Source: Pseudomonadota bacterium (GTDB lineage: Bacteria > Pseudomonadota > Gammaproteobacteria > Steroidobacterales > Steroidobacteraceae). From it: DNA of 45,381 bases. The notes under the pieces are model-generated. The model worked only from the letters and a program-made list of their open reading frames with translations, searched no databases and was not told where the DNA came from. A program made the position numbers and the translations under genes. Below, piece by piece: positions 26,201 to 33,392 of this stretch; the first letter of the stretch is position 1; each line of letters starts with the position of its first letter. The stretch lies in NCBI GenBank assembly GCA_963204795.1, contig CAUJHX010000243.1, forward strand, positions 1 through 45,381, written 5' to 3'.

Positions 26201-26712
26201 TCCAATCGACCCCCGGCCGCGGCTCGATGTTCGCCCTCGAGGTGCCGCTTGGTGCGGTGGCCCGGCATGCCGCACGCCCGGTGCGCCAGCTGCGTGCCGT
26301 GGGTTCGCTCGCCGGCGTGCGCGCGCTCGTGATCGACAACGACGCCGCGGTGCTGCGCGCGATGGGCGTACTCCTCGAGTCCTGGCAATGCGAAGTGCGT
26401 GCGGCGGTCTCGGAGCAGGAGCTGCCCGCGCTTGCTGGTTGGTGCCCGGATGTCCTGATCGCGGACTTTCATCTCGACGACGGGGTCACAGGGATCGCGG
26501 TCGCAGCAAGAGTCAGGGCAGAGGCGGGCGCAGAACTGCCACTCATCGTGATTACCGCCGATGGCACAGACTCGACCCGGGAAGCAGTCGAGGCCGCCGG
26601 AGGTGTCTGCTTGCGCAAGCCGGTGCGGCCGCTCGCATTGCATGGCGTGCTGCGACGGGTCGTGTCGCACGGCGCCGGTCAACGCTCGAGGGAAAGCGGG
26701 GCGACGTCCTGA
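23206..26712 (+). CDS. Hybrid histidine kinase with sodium/solute-symporter-like sensor (CrbS/MxtR-like)
   Basis: The 1168-residue protein begins with about 12-13 transmembrane helices of the SSS (sodium:solute symporter) fold (about 1-520). A PAS domain follows (about 640-760; GISVVDAELRLVAWNQRYL), then a phosphoacceptor domain with His804 in AASHDVLQPLNAAG, an ATPase domain (LQNFVANAIRYTSQGG; DTGPGI; GFGLGLAIADRIA) and a C-terminal receiver domain with Asp1087 in VLIADFHLDDG. This layout is that of the CrbS/MxtR group, which with LuxR-type regulators controls acetate and short-chain carbon use in Pseudomonas and Vibrio. It follows the permease by 15 bp and overlaps the convergent LuxR-type regulator by 34 bp. 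Confidence 0.92.
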   Translation: MLTPWLIALVGLAYVGVLFVVAHLGDRMAAEGRGLAARPWVYSLSLSVYCTSWAFYGTGGQSARLGWWLPPTYVGTILLFLFGTRFLDKMIRLGRKQKITSIADFLAARYGRDPRVAVLVTIVAVCGLTPYVALQLKAIDISFIALAGLDAGAGIGSRLFADTALYVAITLAIFAILFGTRHADATEHHPGMMLALAFESIVKLGAFVAVGVFITFGLFAGPADLAARVAADPQVRALREATRPAGHYLALTVLGLLAIFCLPRQFHVAVVENSGPRDLRVARWLFPLYLIAISIFVLPVANAGLAMFGAAAPDPDLFLLNLPLASGQPALALLTFIGGLSAATGMVIVACIALSTMICNEIAMPALLQLFPSLRRREDLTGLLLRVRRVAIVLLLAAAYFYYRSIAYAGALAEIGEIAMAAVALFGPLVFAALYWKRANSAGALIGLACGFVVWLYTLIVPVLATAGHLPATLVAAGPFGLSWLRPTALLGVEGVNTLAHGLAASVFATTVGLIAGSLATRRTLVDRIQAAAFIDASDEGHAEYSGARHGALTLRELHVLVSQFVGVHRTEAHFAQFRATPGRRASGAQLESAQRLLGSVIGSASARRVIDAAASGKELVLEDVVTMVDSASRALEFNRELLQATMENVSQGISVVDAELRLVAWNQRYLRLFDYPPDLLHIGKPIQEVLEFNAARGELGAGEAAQLVARRMSHLRRGTDYVYKRVGPDGTVLEIRGNRMPGGGFVTSYTDVTEYKRIEAALEQRVSERTRALSAMNEELAAAKSAAEHANLGKTRFLAAASHDVLQPLNAAGLFAGALLQTLDGPEEKALVGDIEQCLRSAEGVLTDLLDISKLDAGVVQTQVNDLSVQDLFRALDAEFALTARARGLELRVRPSQAVVRSDVKLLRRVLQNFVANAIRYTSQGGVLIGCRRRGGLLRIEVRDTGPGIAGDQLGRIFEEFYRAPAAKAGDAAAGKGFGLGLAIADRIARRLGHRLIVQSTPGRGSMFALEVPLGAVARHAARPVRQLRAVGSLAGVRALVIDNDAAVLRAMGVLLESWQCEVRAAVSEQELPALAGWCPDVLIADFHLDDGVTGIAVAARVRAEAGAELPLIVITADGTDSTREAVEAAGGVCLRKPVRPLALHGVLRRVVSHGAGQRSRESGATS

Positions 26713-27356
26713 ATCTCGAGCGACTTGAAGACGAGGGTTGCCTGCGTGCGATTGCGCGCGCCGAGCTTCGCGAGCGTGGCGGACACGTGCGCCTTGGTCG
26801 TTTGCTCGGTGATGCCGAGTTCGGCCGCGATCTGCTTGTTGAGCCTGCCGAGCGCGAGCAGTTCGAGCACCCGATACTGTTGTGGCGTCAGGCTCGCGAG
26901 GCGCGCGGCGATCGCCGCCGGAGCCGCTGAGTGTGCGGCGGCATCTTCCAGCGCAGCTGCCGGAAACCATTGCCCGAACCCGAGCACAGTGCGGATCGCG
27001 GTCACGAGATCGCCGAGTGGCGCCGACTTCGGCACGAAGCCCGCGGCGCCGAACTCGAGCGCCGCACGAGCCACGGCGGCGCTCTCGTTCGCCGACACGA
27101 CTATCACCGCCATTCCCGCGTGCTGGCTGCGCAGCCACGCGAGCGGCGCGAAGCTGCGGCTGCCCGGCATCATCAGGTCGAGCAGCACGAGATCGGTATC
27201 CGGCGCACGCGCGGCCGCTGCGCGCAGTGACTCGACATCCGCAGCTTCGATCACCTCCGCTGCGCCGACTGCCTCCTCGAGCGCGCGACGCAGAGCCGCG
27301 CGAAAGAGCGGATGGTCATCCGCGATCAGCACCGTTCGACGGGCGGGCTCGTGCAT
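26679..27356 (-). CDS. LuxR/NarL-family response regulator (CrbR-like)
   Basis: The 225-residue regulator has a receiver domain (about 8-125; phosphoacceptor Asp60 in VLLDLMMPG, acidic pair Asp13/Asp14, Lys in GFVPKSA) and a C-terminal LuxR-type helix-turn-helix (about 150-210; LTPQQYRVLELLALGRLNKQIAAELG). I start it at ATG 27354-27356, because the upstream open frame is repeat-derived. It converges on, and shares 34 bp with, the hybrid kinase gene, so its partner is almost certainly that kinase. It is the best candidate to bind the two TACCTTRGTA dyads in this locus. Confidence 0.92.
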   Translation of the reverse strand: MHEPARRTVLIADDHPLFRAALRRALEEAVGAAEVIEAADVESLRAAAARAPDTDLVLLDLMMPGSRSFAPLAWLRSQHAGMAVIVVSANESAAVARAALEFGAAGFVPKSAPLGDLVTAIRTVLGFGQWFPAAALEDAAAHSAAPAAIAARLASLTPQQYRVLELLALGRLNKQIAAELGITEQTTKAHVSATLAKLGARNRTQATLVFKSLEIQDVAPLSLER

Positions 27357-27381
27357 TGCGCGGGCATTCTCGCAGGGGCGC

Positions 27382-27409
27382 GGGCGGCGAGCTACGGGCG
27401 GCGAGCTAC
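27382..27409 (+). repeat. 14-bp tandem repeat, two copies
   Basis: Two exact head-to-tail copies of GGGCGGCGAGCTAC lie upstream of the LuxR-type regulator. The GGGCGGCGAGC portion is nearly the inverse of GCTCGTCGCCC at 27518-27528, so together they form the arms of a larger imperfect palindrome in this 243-bp intergenic region. See the repeat entry at 27514. Confidence 0.7.
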
Positions 27410-27513
27410 GCGCAAGAATCGTGGCTTGATGTTCGTCAATCTTGTACTGACCAGCGTGCGACGCGCGGCGATGAGTTGGCGTGCAGCAGAGCGCAGCGCT
27501 CATGCCCGTTGCC

Positions 27514-27529
27514 CGTCGCTCGTCGCCCG
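27514..27529 (+). repeat. 16-bp intergenic repeat core, copy 1
   Basis: CGTCGCTCGTCGCCCG differs by one base from CGTCGCTCGCCGCCCG, which occurs at 28986, 36816 and 40126, always intergenic and in the same orientation. The gap 27357-27599 between the regulator and the CNNM gene otherwise holds only GC-rich low-complexity sequence; I see no gene in it. Confidence 0.65.
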
Positions 27530-27599
27530 CGGCCCGTGCCGCGCCGCCCGCCGCGACCCCGTGCTACGCTCGGCTGCTCCCCGGTCACCTGACGGGATC

Positions 27600-28880
27600 A
27601 TGGTCTCAACCGAAATCGTCGTCATTCTCATTCTTGTCCTGCTGAACGGCTTTTTCGCCCTCTCGGAGATGGCGCTCGTCTCTTCGCGCCGCGCGCGGCT
27701 GCAGGCGCGCGCCGAACAGGGCAGTCGCGGCGCGCGGATCGCGCTCGCGCTCCTCGAAGACTCGACCAGCTTTCTCTCCGCCGTGCAGATCGGCATCACG
27801 CTGATCGGTATCGTGACGGGCGTCTACAGCGGCGCGACCCTTGCGGCCCATCTCGACGATGTGATCGCAGCGTGGGGCGTGCCGATGGCATATGCCGAAG
27901 AATTCGCGTTCGCCACGATTGTGGTAGTGATCACTTTCGTCACCCTGATCCTCGGCGAGCTCGTACCGAAACGCATCGCGCTCGAGAACGCCGAGGGTCT
28001 TGCGATCCTCGTCGCGCCCGTCATGCGTGGCTTCTCGCTCGCCATGACGCCGTTCGTCTGGCTGCTGCGTGGTGCCGTCGACGTCCTCCTGAAGCTCGTG
28101 CCGGTTCCCGCGGCTTCGCAGAAGTCGGTCACCGAAGACGACGTACGCGCGATGATCGCCGAGGGCACGCGCTCCGGCGTGTTTCTCGCGAGCGAGAAGC
28201 GGTTGATCGAAGGCGTGCTGGCGCTCGCCGACCAGCGGATCGGCGCGGTGATGGTGCCACGCCAGGATATCGTCTGGCTCGATCTGGACGAACCGCTGCC
28301 AAATCTCTGGCAGGAGGCGAAGGAGAGTGGTCACGCGCGCTTTCTCGTGGCCCACGGCTCGCTCGAGCAGCTCGCCGGCGTGCTGACGCTCGCAGATCTC
28401 AGCGAGGCCTTGCGCCGTGGCAGCCTCGATCCCGGGCACGACATAGTGCCCGCGCTGCACGTGCCCGAGAGCATCACGGTGATGCAGATGCTCGACCAGT
28501 TCCGTCGCTCGAGCACACACCTCGCAGTCGTGATCGATGAGTACGGCGTGGTTGAGGGCATCGCGACGCCCATCGATATCCTGAAGGCGATCGCAGGTGA
28601 GCTGCCTGATGTCGGTAGCCGGGAGCGACCCGAGATTCTCACGCGCGAGGACGGCTCGCTGCTCATCGATGGGCACCTGTCAATCGACGAGCTGCAGCGC
28701 ACCCTCGGGCGACGCGACATGGCCTCGGGCGAATATCACACGGTGGCCGGCTTCGTGCTGGCGCGCCTCGGCCGCATTCCCAAGGCGGGTGATATCGTCA
28801 CCTGGCGCGGACTGCGCATCGAGGTCGTCGACATGGACGGCAAGCGGATCGACAAGGTGGTGGTCGTGAGGGCGGGCTGA
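27600..28880 (+). CDS. CNNM/CorC-family membrane protein (hemolysin-like, tandem CBS)
   Basis: The 426-residue protein has an N-terminal DUF21/CNNM transmembrane domain (about 1-195; LNGFFALSEMALVSSRRARL, LGELVPKRIALEN), two CBS domains (about 210-335) and a C-terminal CorC/HlyC domain (about 350-426; EYHTVAGFVLARLGRIPKAGD). Family members are linked to magnesium/cobalt efflux or homeostasis; the historical name 'hemolysin' is misleading. I use ATG 27600 because family similarity begins there. A perfect hairpin begins 2 bp after the stop. Confidence 0.9.
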   Translation: MVSTEIVVILILVLLNGFFALSEMALVSSRRARLQARAEQGSRGARIALALLEDSTSFLSAVQIGITLIGIVTGVYSGATLAAHLDDVIAAWGVPMAYAEEFAFATIVVVITFVTLILGELVPKRIALENAEGLAILVAPVMRGFSLAMTPFVWLLRGAVDVLLKLVPVPAASQKSVTEDDVRAMIAEGTRSGVFLASEKRLIEGVLALADQRIGAVMVPRQDIVWLDLDEPLPNLWQEAKESGHARFLVAHGSLEQLAGVLTLADLSEALRRGSLDPGHDIVPALHVPESITVMQMLDQFRRSSTHLAVVIDEYGVVEGIATPIDILKAIAGELPDVGSRERPEILTREDGSLLIDGHLSIDELQRTLGRRDMASGEYHTVAGFVLARLGRIPKAGDIVTWRGLRIEVVDMDGKRIDKVVVVRAG

Positions 28881-28881
28881 G

Positions 28882-28904
28882 CTCGCCGCGCTTCGCGCGG
28901 CGAG
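28882..28904 (+). terminator. Strong hairpin after the CNNM gene
   Basis: CTCGCCGCGC and GCGCGGCGAG form a perfect 10-bp stem with a TTC loop starting 2 bp past the stop codon at 28880. No T-tract follows, so it may stabilise the 3' end or belong to the adjacent palindromic element rather than act as an intrinsic terminator. Confidence 0.45.
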
Positions 28905-29001
28905 CAATGGGCGACGGGCAATGGGCAATGGGCCAGAGGCGCGCTTCGCGCGCCGAAGACCAGGCGACGCCTCTGGCCTATTGCCCGTCGCTCGCCGCCC
29001 G
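28899..29001. repeat. Palindromic intergenic element (short form) with nested inverted repeats
   Basis: Between convergent genes lie two nested perfect inverted repeats: a 12-bp outer pair (28911-28922 with 28980-28991, GCGACGGGCAAT/ATTGCCCGTCGC) and an 11-bp inner pair (28931-28941 with 28968-28978, GGCCAGAGGCG/CGCCTCTGGCC). An alternative inner hairpin lies at 28938-28954. The inner arms match the terminal arms of the 99-bp elements at 36711 and 40014, and the right flank carries the shared 16-bp core (28986-29001). It looks REP- or MITE-like. Confidence 0.7.
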
Positions 29002-29017
29002 ACGCCGGGGGTCGGCA

Positions 29018-30118
29018 TCAGCGCTGCGCCATCTCCCCATCGGCGCGAATCTCCAGTGCGCCGTCGGGAAACGCGCTGGTCGTCAGCTCCCGGATGAGCG
29101 CGAGCGCCCGCGCCTGCGGATCGATCGAGGGGCCGTCGGGTCGTACCTGGATCGTCGAATCGATGTGCCCGCTGCGAAAGTGCCCGTCGGCATCGAGACG
29201 GGCGGTGAGGATCGGTGCGATGCCGCGGTTGCCCTCGACACCGATGCCGTAATACGTCGCGAAGTTGCCGAGGCTGTAGGCGATCAGCCGGTCGCGATAG
29301 AGCTCCATCGCGCGCGGTACGTGCGGGCCGTGGCCGAGCAACAGGTCGGCGCCAGCGTCCACCATCGCGCGCGCGAAGTACACGACATCACCGCGATCCT
29401 CGCCGACATAATACTCGCGATCGAAGGGGAGACGCTCCGCGCCGTCGCCTTCGGCGCCTGCGTGGAACGAAACGATCACGATGTCATTCGTGACGGCGAG
29501 CGCGCGCACGCGCTCTACCGCAATGTCGTGATCGTTGAGTGAGTTTGCACCGACGTTCGGCGTGAACGCGATCATCGCGACGCGCACGCCTTTCACCGTC
29601 ATCTCGGCCCAGGTGCCTTCGCGCCCCGAGTGGCGGATGCCCACCGCGTCGAGCGCGGCCATGCTTGAATCACGGCCCGCCTCGCCGAAGTCGCGCGCGT
29701 GGTTGTTCGCAAGACTCAGGAGGTCGAAGCCCGCGGCGGCGAGGTACGCCGCGTAGCGGGTGGGGGTGCGAAAAAGAAAACAGCTCGTCGAGGCGCCGCA
29801 CTTCTTGACCGGCTCGCCGCCATCCATCAGCACGCCTTCAAGGTTACCGAATGCGATGTCGGTCGCCGACAGGATCGGTGTGACGTGGCGCAGAAAGCCG
29901 GCACCGTCGTCATCCGGCAGGATGTTTTGCGGAAAGTCGGTGCCCAGCATGATGTCGCCGACCGCGGCGATCGAGATCACGGTGGGCGATGGGGGTGGCG
30001 GAGGTGGCGGTGCGACCTCAGCGGGTGGCGGAGGCGGGGCGGGAGGTGGCGGTGCCGTCGCGCAGGCACCGAGTACCGCGGCGGCCGCGATCAGGATCGC
30101 GGTCGCGCTGGAACGCAT
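29018..30118 (-). CDS. CapA-family lipoprotein (PgsA/CapA metallophosphatase-like fold)
   Basis: The 366-residue protein has a lipobox signal (LGAC, Cys19), a proline-rich linker (about 22-45) and a CapA domain. CapA-type motifs are visible: AAVGDIMLGTDFP, FGNLEGVL, LSLANNHARDFG, GHGPHVPRAME and AYSLGNF. In Bacillus, CapA/PgsA works in poly-gamma-glutamate synthesis; in Proteobacteria without pgsBC (none here) the role is unclear and probably hydrolytic. I place the start at ATG 30118, since the frame upstream lacks homology. The next gene upstream ends 4 bp before it, so the two are likely cotranscribed. Confidence 0.88.
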   Translation of the reverse strand: MRSSATAILIAAAAVLGACATAPPPPAPPPPPAEVAPPPPPPPSPTVISIAAVGDIMLGTDFPQNILPDDDGAGFLRHVTPILSATDIAFGNLEGVLMDGGEPVKKCGASTSCFLFRTPTRYAAYLAAAGFDLLSLANNHARDFGEAGRDSSMAALDAVGIRHSGREGTWAEMTVKGVRVAMIAFTPNVGANSLNDHDIAVERVRALAVTNDIVIVSFHAGAEGDGAERLPFDREYYVGEDRGDVVYFARAMVDAGADLLLGHGPHVPRAMELYRDRLIAYSLGNFATYYGIGVEGNRGIAPILTARLDADGHFRSGHIDSTIQVRPDGPSIDPQARALALIRELTTSAFPDGALEIRADGEMAQR

Positions 30119-30122
30119 GCGC

Positions 30123-30494
30123 TCACCCTCGCGCGTCAGCACGGCCGATCCACCAGTACACGATGAGCGCTGCAATCCAGGCCGGGATCAGGTACACGGC
30201 GAGCGCGATCAGTCCAAGCGGCCACAAATTGCCGAAGCCGAGCCAGACGAACCCATAGAGGAACTGGCCGAGCCACAGGCCGATCAGGATCGGCGCGAGC
30301 GCCGAGCGGCGTCGTGAGTACCACGCAAGCCCTGCACTGATCAGCACGAGCCCGAACCAGTACACATAGCCGGAATCCCACGGCTCCGCGGTATGCGTGA
30401 TGAGCGGCGACAGCACCCAGACGGCTGCCCCCGCTGCAGTGGCCCATGCTGCGAGCGCGACGTACGACGGGTGGTTTGCGGGCTTTTCGTCCAT
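30123..30494 (-). CDS. Small integral membrane protein, unrecognised
   Basis: The 123-residue protein has about four predicted hydrophobic helices and no signal peptide or catalytic motif that I recognise. It starts with MDEKPANHPSYVALAAW at ATG 30494, 2 bp after the SPOR gene, and ends 4 bp before capA, so it is embedded in an argS-SPOR-membrane protein-CapA series. I cannot assign a function. Confidence 0.7.
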   Translation of the reverse strand: MDEKPANHPSYVALAAWATAAGAAVWVLSPLITHTAEPWDSGYVYWFGLVLISAGLAWYSRRRSALAPILIGLWLGQFLYGFVWLGFGNLWPLGLIALAVYLIPAWIAALIVYWWIGRADARG

Positions 30495-30496
30495 GT

Positions 30497-31069
30497 TCAG
30501 TCCCCGACGCGAATGACGAGTGCGTCGATGTCCGCCGATCGCAGCCGGTCGCGCACGCGGTTCAATTCCTTCAGATCGGCGATCGGCCCGATGCGCACGC
30601 GGTGCCATACGTCCGCGTCGACCGCCACCCGCTGCACGACGGCCTGGATGCCCTGCAACGCCAGTTGCGAGCGCACGCGCTCGGCGTCGGGCTGGTTGCG
30701 GTAGGAGCCGGCCTGCAGGACATACACGCCGGGCCGCTCGACCAGGGACGCCGGCGCGTCGCGCTTCACCTCGCGGTCCTTTTCGGGCACCACGACCTCG
30801 AACTTCGGCAGCATCTCGTAGAAGTCGTACTGCTTGCCGGCCGCTTCGTCGTCTGTGGGTGCCGCGTCGGCTGTCCCGACCGCGGCACGCGGTTCGGGGC
30901 GGGGCGACTCGCGCTCGCCGGAAGCCTGCAGCGCGCGCTGGTTCATCACGACAAACACGAGCAGGGCAACGGCGAGTCCGCAGCCGAGACCATAGCCGAA
31001 CTGCCGATAGCGGCCAGGATCGAGTCTGCCGCCACGCAACGTCTTGTAATCGCGCGCCGTCGGTCTCAC
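30497..31069 (-). CDS. SPOR-domain membrane protein (FtsN-like position)
   Basis: The 190-residue protein has a short cytosolic N-terminus, one transmembrane helix (about 26-43), a Pro/Glu-rich linker and a C-terminal SPOR domain (about 112-188; VYVLQAGSYRNQPDAERVRSQL), which binds denuded peptidoglycan at the septum. Location directly after argS is where FtsN-type genes lie in gammaproteobacteria, often followed by hslVU, which is absent here. The start is GTG 31069 overlapping the argS stop (GTGA). An FtsN role in division is plausible but the protein is shorter than E. coli FtsN. Confidence 0.88.
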   Translation of the reverse strand: MRPTARDYKTLRGGRLDPGRYRQFGYGLGCGLAVALLVFVVMNQRALQASGERESPRPEPRAAVGTADAAPTDDEAAGKQYDFYEMLPKFEVVVPEKDREVKRDAPASLVERPGVYVLQAGSYRNQPDAERVRSQLALQGIQAVVQRVAVDADVWHRVRIGPIADLKELNRVRDRLRSADIDALVIRVGD

Positions 31070-32829
31070 ATCGATTCCGGAGCGGACACGCCGAGGAGGC
31101 CAAGACCATTGCGCACGACCTGTTGAACAGCGAGTGCAAGCGCGATGCGCGCGTTGCGCAGTGAGGGGTCCTCGACGATGAAAGTCGCGGCGTTGTACCA
31201 GGTGTGGAATGCGTTCGCGAGATCGCGCAGGTAATGCACGAGCGTGTGTGGCGTGCGGTTGGCGGCGGCCTGGCGCACGGTTTCGGGATAGCGCACGAGC
31301 GCAGTGAGGGCAGCCTGCTCGTGCTCATCGACGAGGAGCCCGAGATTCGCGCGCGCAGCCGCCTCGTCGTAGCGATAGCCCTTCGCGGCGAGTTGCTTCA
31401 TGACGCTCGAGACACGCGCGTGTGCGTACTGGATGTAGTAGACCGGGTTCTCGTTCGAGCGCGACTTCGCGAGCTCCAGGTCGAAGTCGAGCGGCTGGTC
31501 GTGGCTTCTCATCAGATAGAAGAAGCGGCAGGCGTCGGTGCCGACTTCCTCGCGCAGCTGGCGCAGGGTGACGAACTGGGCGTCCCGCTTGCCCATCGGG
31601 ATCTTCTCCTCGCCGCGCCACAGGCTCACGAACTGGATGAGGATCACCTCGAGGCAGTCGGCTGGCTGCCCCATCGCGACGAGCCCGCCGCGCACGCGCG
31701 CGACGTAGCCATGGTGATCGGCACCGAGCACATCGACCAGGAGCTCGAAACCCCGTTCGCGCTTCTCGAGGTGATAGGCGATGTCGGAGGCGAAGTAGGT
31801 CTTCTCGCCATTCGCACGCACGACGACACGATCCTCGTCGTCGCCGAACTCGGTCGCGCGAAACCAGGTCGCGCCGTCCTTCTCATGGAGACGGCCCTGG
31901 CCGCGCAGCACTTCGAGCGCATGGTCGATCGCGCCACTCGTCGTGAGCGTGCGCTCGGAATACCAGCGGTCGAACACGACGCCGAAGTCGGCGAGGTCCG
32001 TTCTGATGTCGGCGAGCATGGCGTCGAGCGAGAAATCGAGCACACGGCGGAAGTCGACTTCGCCGAGGAGGGCGCGCATGCGCTCGATGATTGCGTCGAC
32101 GTACTTGTCCTTGTCGCCGCCCGCGGGCTCATCGGGCGGCAACGCCGCGAGGACCGCAGCGGCGGGCTGCCGGAACACGTCGCCCGCGGCCGCCTGAAGT
32201 GCCCGCGCGAGCGCGCGCACGTAGTCGCCGCGATAGCCGTTCGACGGAAATTCGAGCGTCTCGCCGCAGGTTTCGAGGTAGCGCAGCCACACACTCACCG
32301 TGAGGATGTCCATCTGCCGGCCGGCGTCGTTGATGTAGTACTCGCGGTGTACGGCGTAACCGGTCGCCTCGAGGAGATTGCCGAGCGTGGCGCCGAAGGC
32401 GGCCTGGCGGCCCGTGCCGACATGCACCGGACCGGTCGGATTTGCCGACACGAATTCGAGGATCACCCTGCGTCCGCCTCCGGGCTCGGCGCTGCAGCCG
32501 TACTTCGCACCGGCCTCGAGCACGCGCCACAGCTCGTCGAGGTTGGCGGCAGCAAACAGGTGAAAATTGATGAAGCCGGCCCCGGCGATCTCCGCGCGGG
32601 AGACGAGCGCGCTCGCGGGCAGCGCAGCGATGATCTCCGCCGCGAGCTCGCGCGGATTGCGCCCGGCAGCCTTGGCGAGCCGCAGCGCCACGTTCGACGC
32701 GAAATCACCGTGCCTGGCATCGCGGGTGCGCTCCACCACGATCGCGGCAGGGTCCGTGGGCGGCAGACGCCCCCTTTCGCCGAGCTGGGTCAGGGCTGCG
32801 GCGAGCAGTTTCTCGAGTTCGGCTTTCAA
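31066..32829 (-). CDS. argS: Arginyl-tRNA synthetase
   Basis: ArgS charges tRNA-Arg with arginine (class I). The 587-residue protein has the N-terminal tRNA-binding domain (about 1-110), the catalytic Rossmann fold and a C-terminal anticodon-binding helical domain with family end motif LGVSAPESM. The HIGH-box region reads PTGPVHVGTGRQ (His136-Thr139), with Thr in the last position instead of the usual His. The KMSK-equivalent region is the degenerate MGKRDAQFVTL form normal for many ArgRS. Its stop overlaps the SPOR gene. Length is normal. Confidence 0.96.
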   Translation of the reverse strand: MKAELEKLLAAALTQLGERGRLPPTDPAAIVVERTRDARHGDFASNVALRLAKAAGRNPRELAAEIIAALPASALVSRAEIAGAGFINFHLFAAANLDELWRVLEAGAKYGCSAEPGGGRRVILEFVSANPTGPVHVGTGRQAAFGATLGNLLEATGYAVHREYYINDAGRQMDILTVSVWLRYLETCGETLEFPSNGYRGDYVRALARALQAAAGDVFRQPAAAVLAALPPDEPAGGDKDKYVDAIIERMRALLGEVDFRRVLDFSLDAMLADIRTDLADFGVVFDRWYSERTLTTSGAIDHALEVLRGQGRLHEKDGATWFRATEFGDDEDRVVVRANGEKTYFASDIAYHLEKRERGFELLVDVLGADHHGYVARVRGGLVAMGQPADCLEVILIQFVSLWRGEEKIPMGKRDAQFVTLRQLREEVGTDACRFFYLMRSHDQPLDFDLELAKSRSNENPVYYIQYAHARVSSVMKQLAAKGYRYDEAAARANLGLLVDEHEQAALTALVRYPETVRQAAANRTPHTLVHYLRDLANAFHTWYNAATFIVEDPSLRNARIALALAVQQVVRNGLGLLGVSAPESM

Positions 32830-32912
32830 GCCGCCATTTTAGCGGAACCCCGCTGTCAACCGGCAGGTCCCAGCTGCGTTGAGTTGATTTGCCAAACCCC
32901 CGGAGCTCTGCG

Positions 32913-33392
32913 ATGAAACCGATCTTGATTGCCCTGACCCTGATAGCCACACCGCTCGCGGGTGCCGCCGGCACCCCCCCGGATGCGGGTTCCGACCACC
33001 CGATGAAGGATGACGCCTCCCTGATCCAGCGCCTCGACAAGGACGGCGACGGGCGTGTCTCGCGCAAGGAGGCGACTGATGCCGCCATCGAGCGTGCCGG
33101 GAGTCGTTTCGACCAGCTCGACACGAACAAGGACGGGTTCATCACGAAGGACGAGGTCAACGCCGCGCGCTCCTCGATGCGCGAGCGCATGAAGGAGCGC
33201 GCCGGCGAGCACTGGAAAGCCGCCGACAAGGACGGAGATGGCGCGATCTCGCGCGGTGAGGCCGAGGCCAGCATGCCGATGCTCTTCAGGCGCTTCGATC
33301 AGCTCGACGCCAACAAGGACGGCAAGATCACGCGCGACGAAATGCCGCAGGGCAAACGCATGGATGGCATGCGGCCCATGCCCTCAAAATAG
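32913..33392 (+). CDS. Exported EF-hand calcium-binding protein
   Basis: The 159-residue protein has a signal peptide (about 1-19) and four EF-hand loops with full ligand spacing: DKDGDGRVSRKE (42-53), DTNKDGFITKDE (70-81), DKDGDGAISRGE (105-116) and DANKDGKITRDE (132-143). All keep acidic residues at positions 1, 3, 5 and 12, so calcium binding is likely, in the periplasm or outside the cell. I start at ATG 32913 with CGGAG upstream; an in-frame ATG eight codons earlier lacks support. It is divergent from argS, and its last 9 bp overlap the convergent 3' end of priA. A role cannot be inferred. Confidence 0.9.
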   Translation: MKPILIALTLIATPLAGAAGTPPDAGSDHPMKDDASLIQRLDKDGDGRVSRKEATDAAIERAGSRFDQLDTNKDGFITKDEVNAARSSMRERMKERAGEHWKAADKDGDGAISRGEAEASMPMLFRRFDQLDANKDGKITRDEMPQGKRMDGMRPMPSK

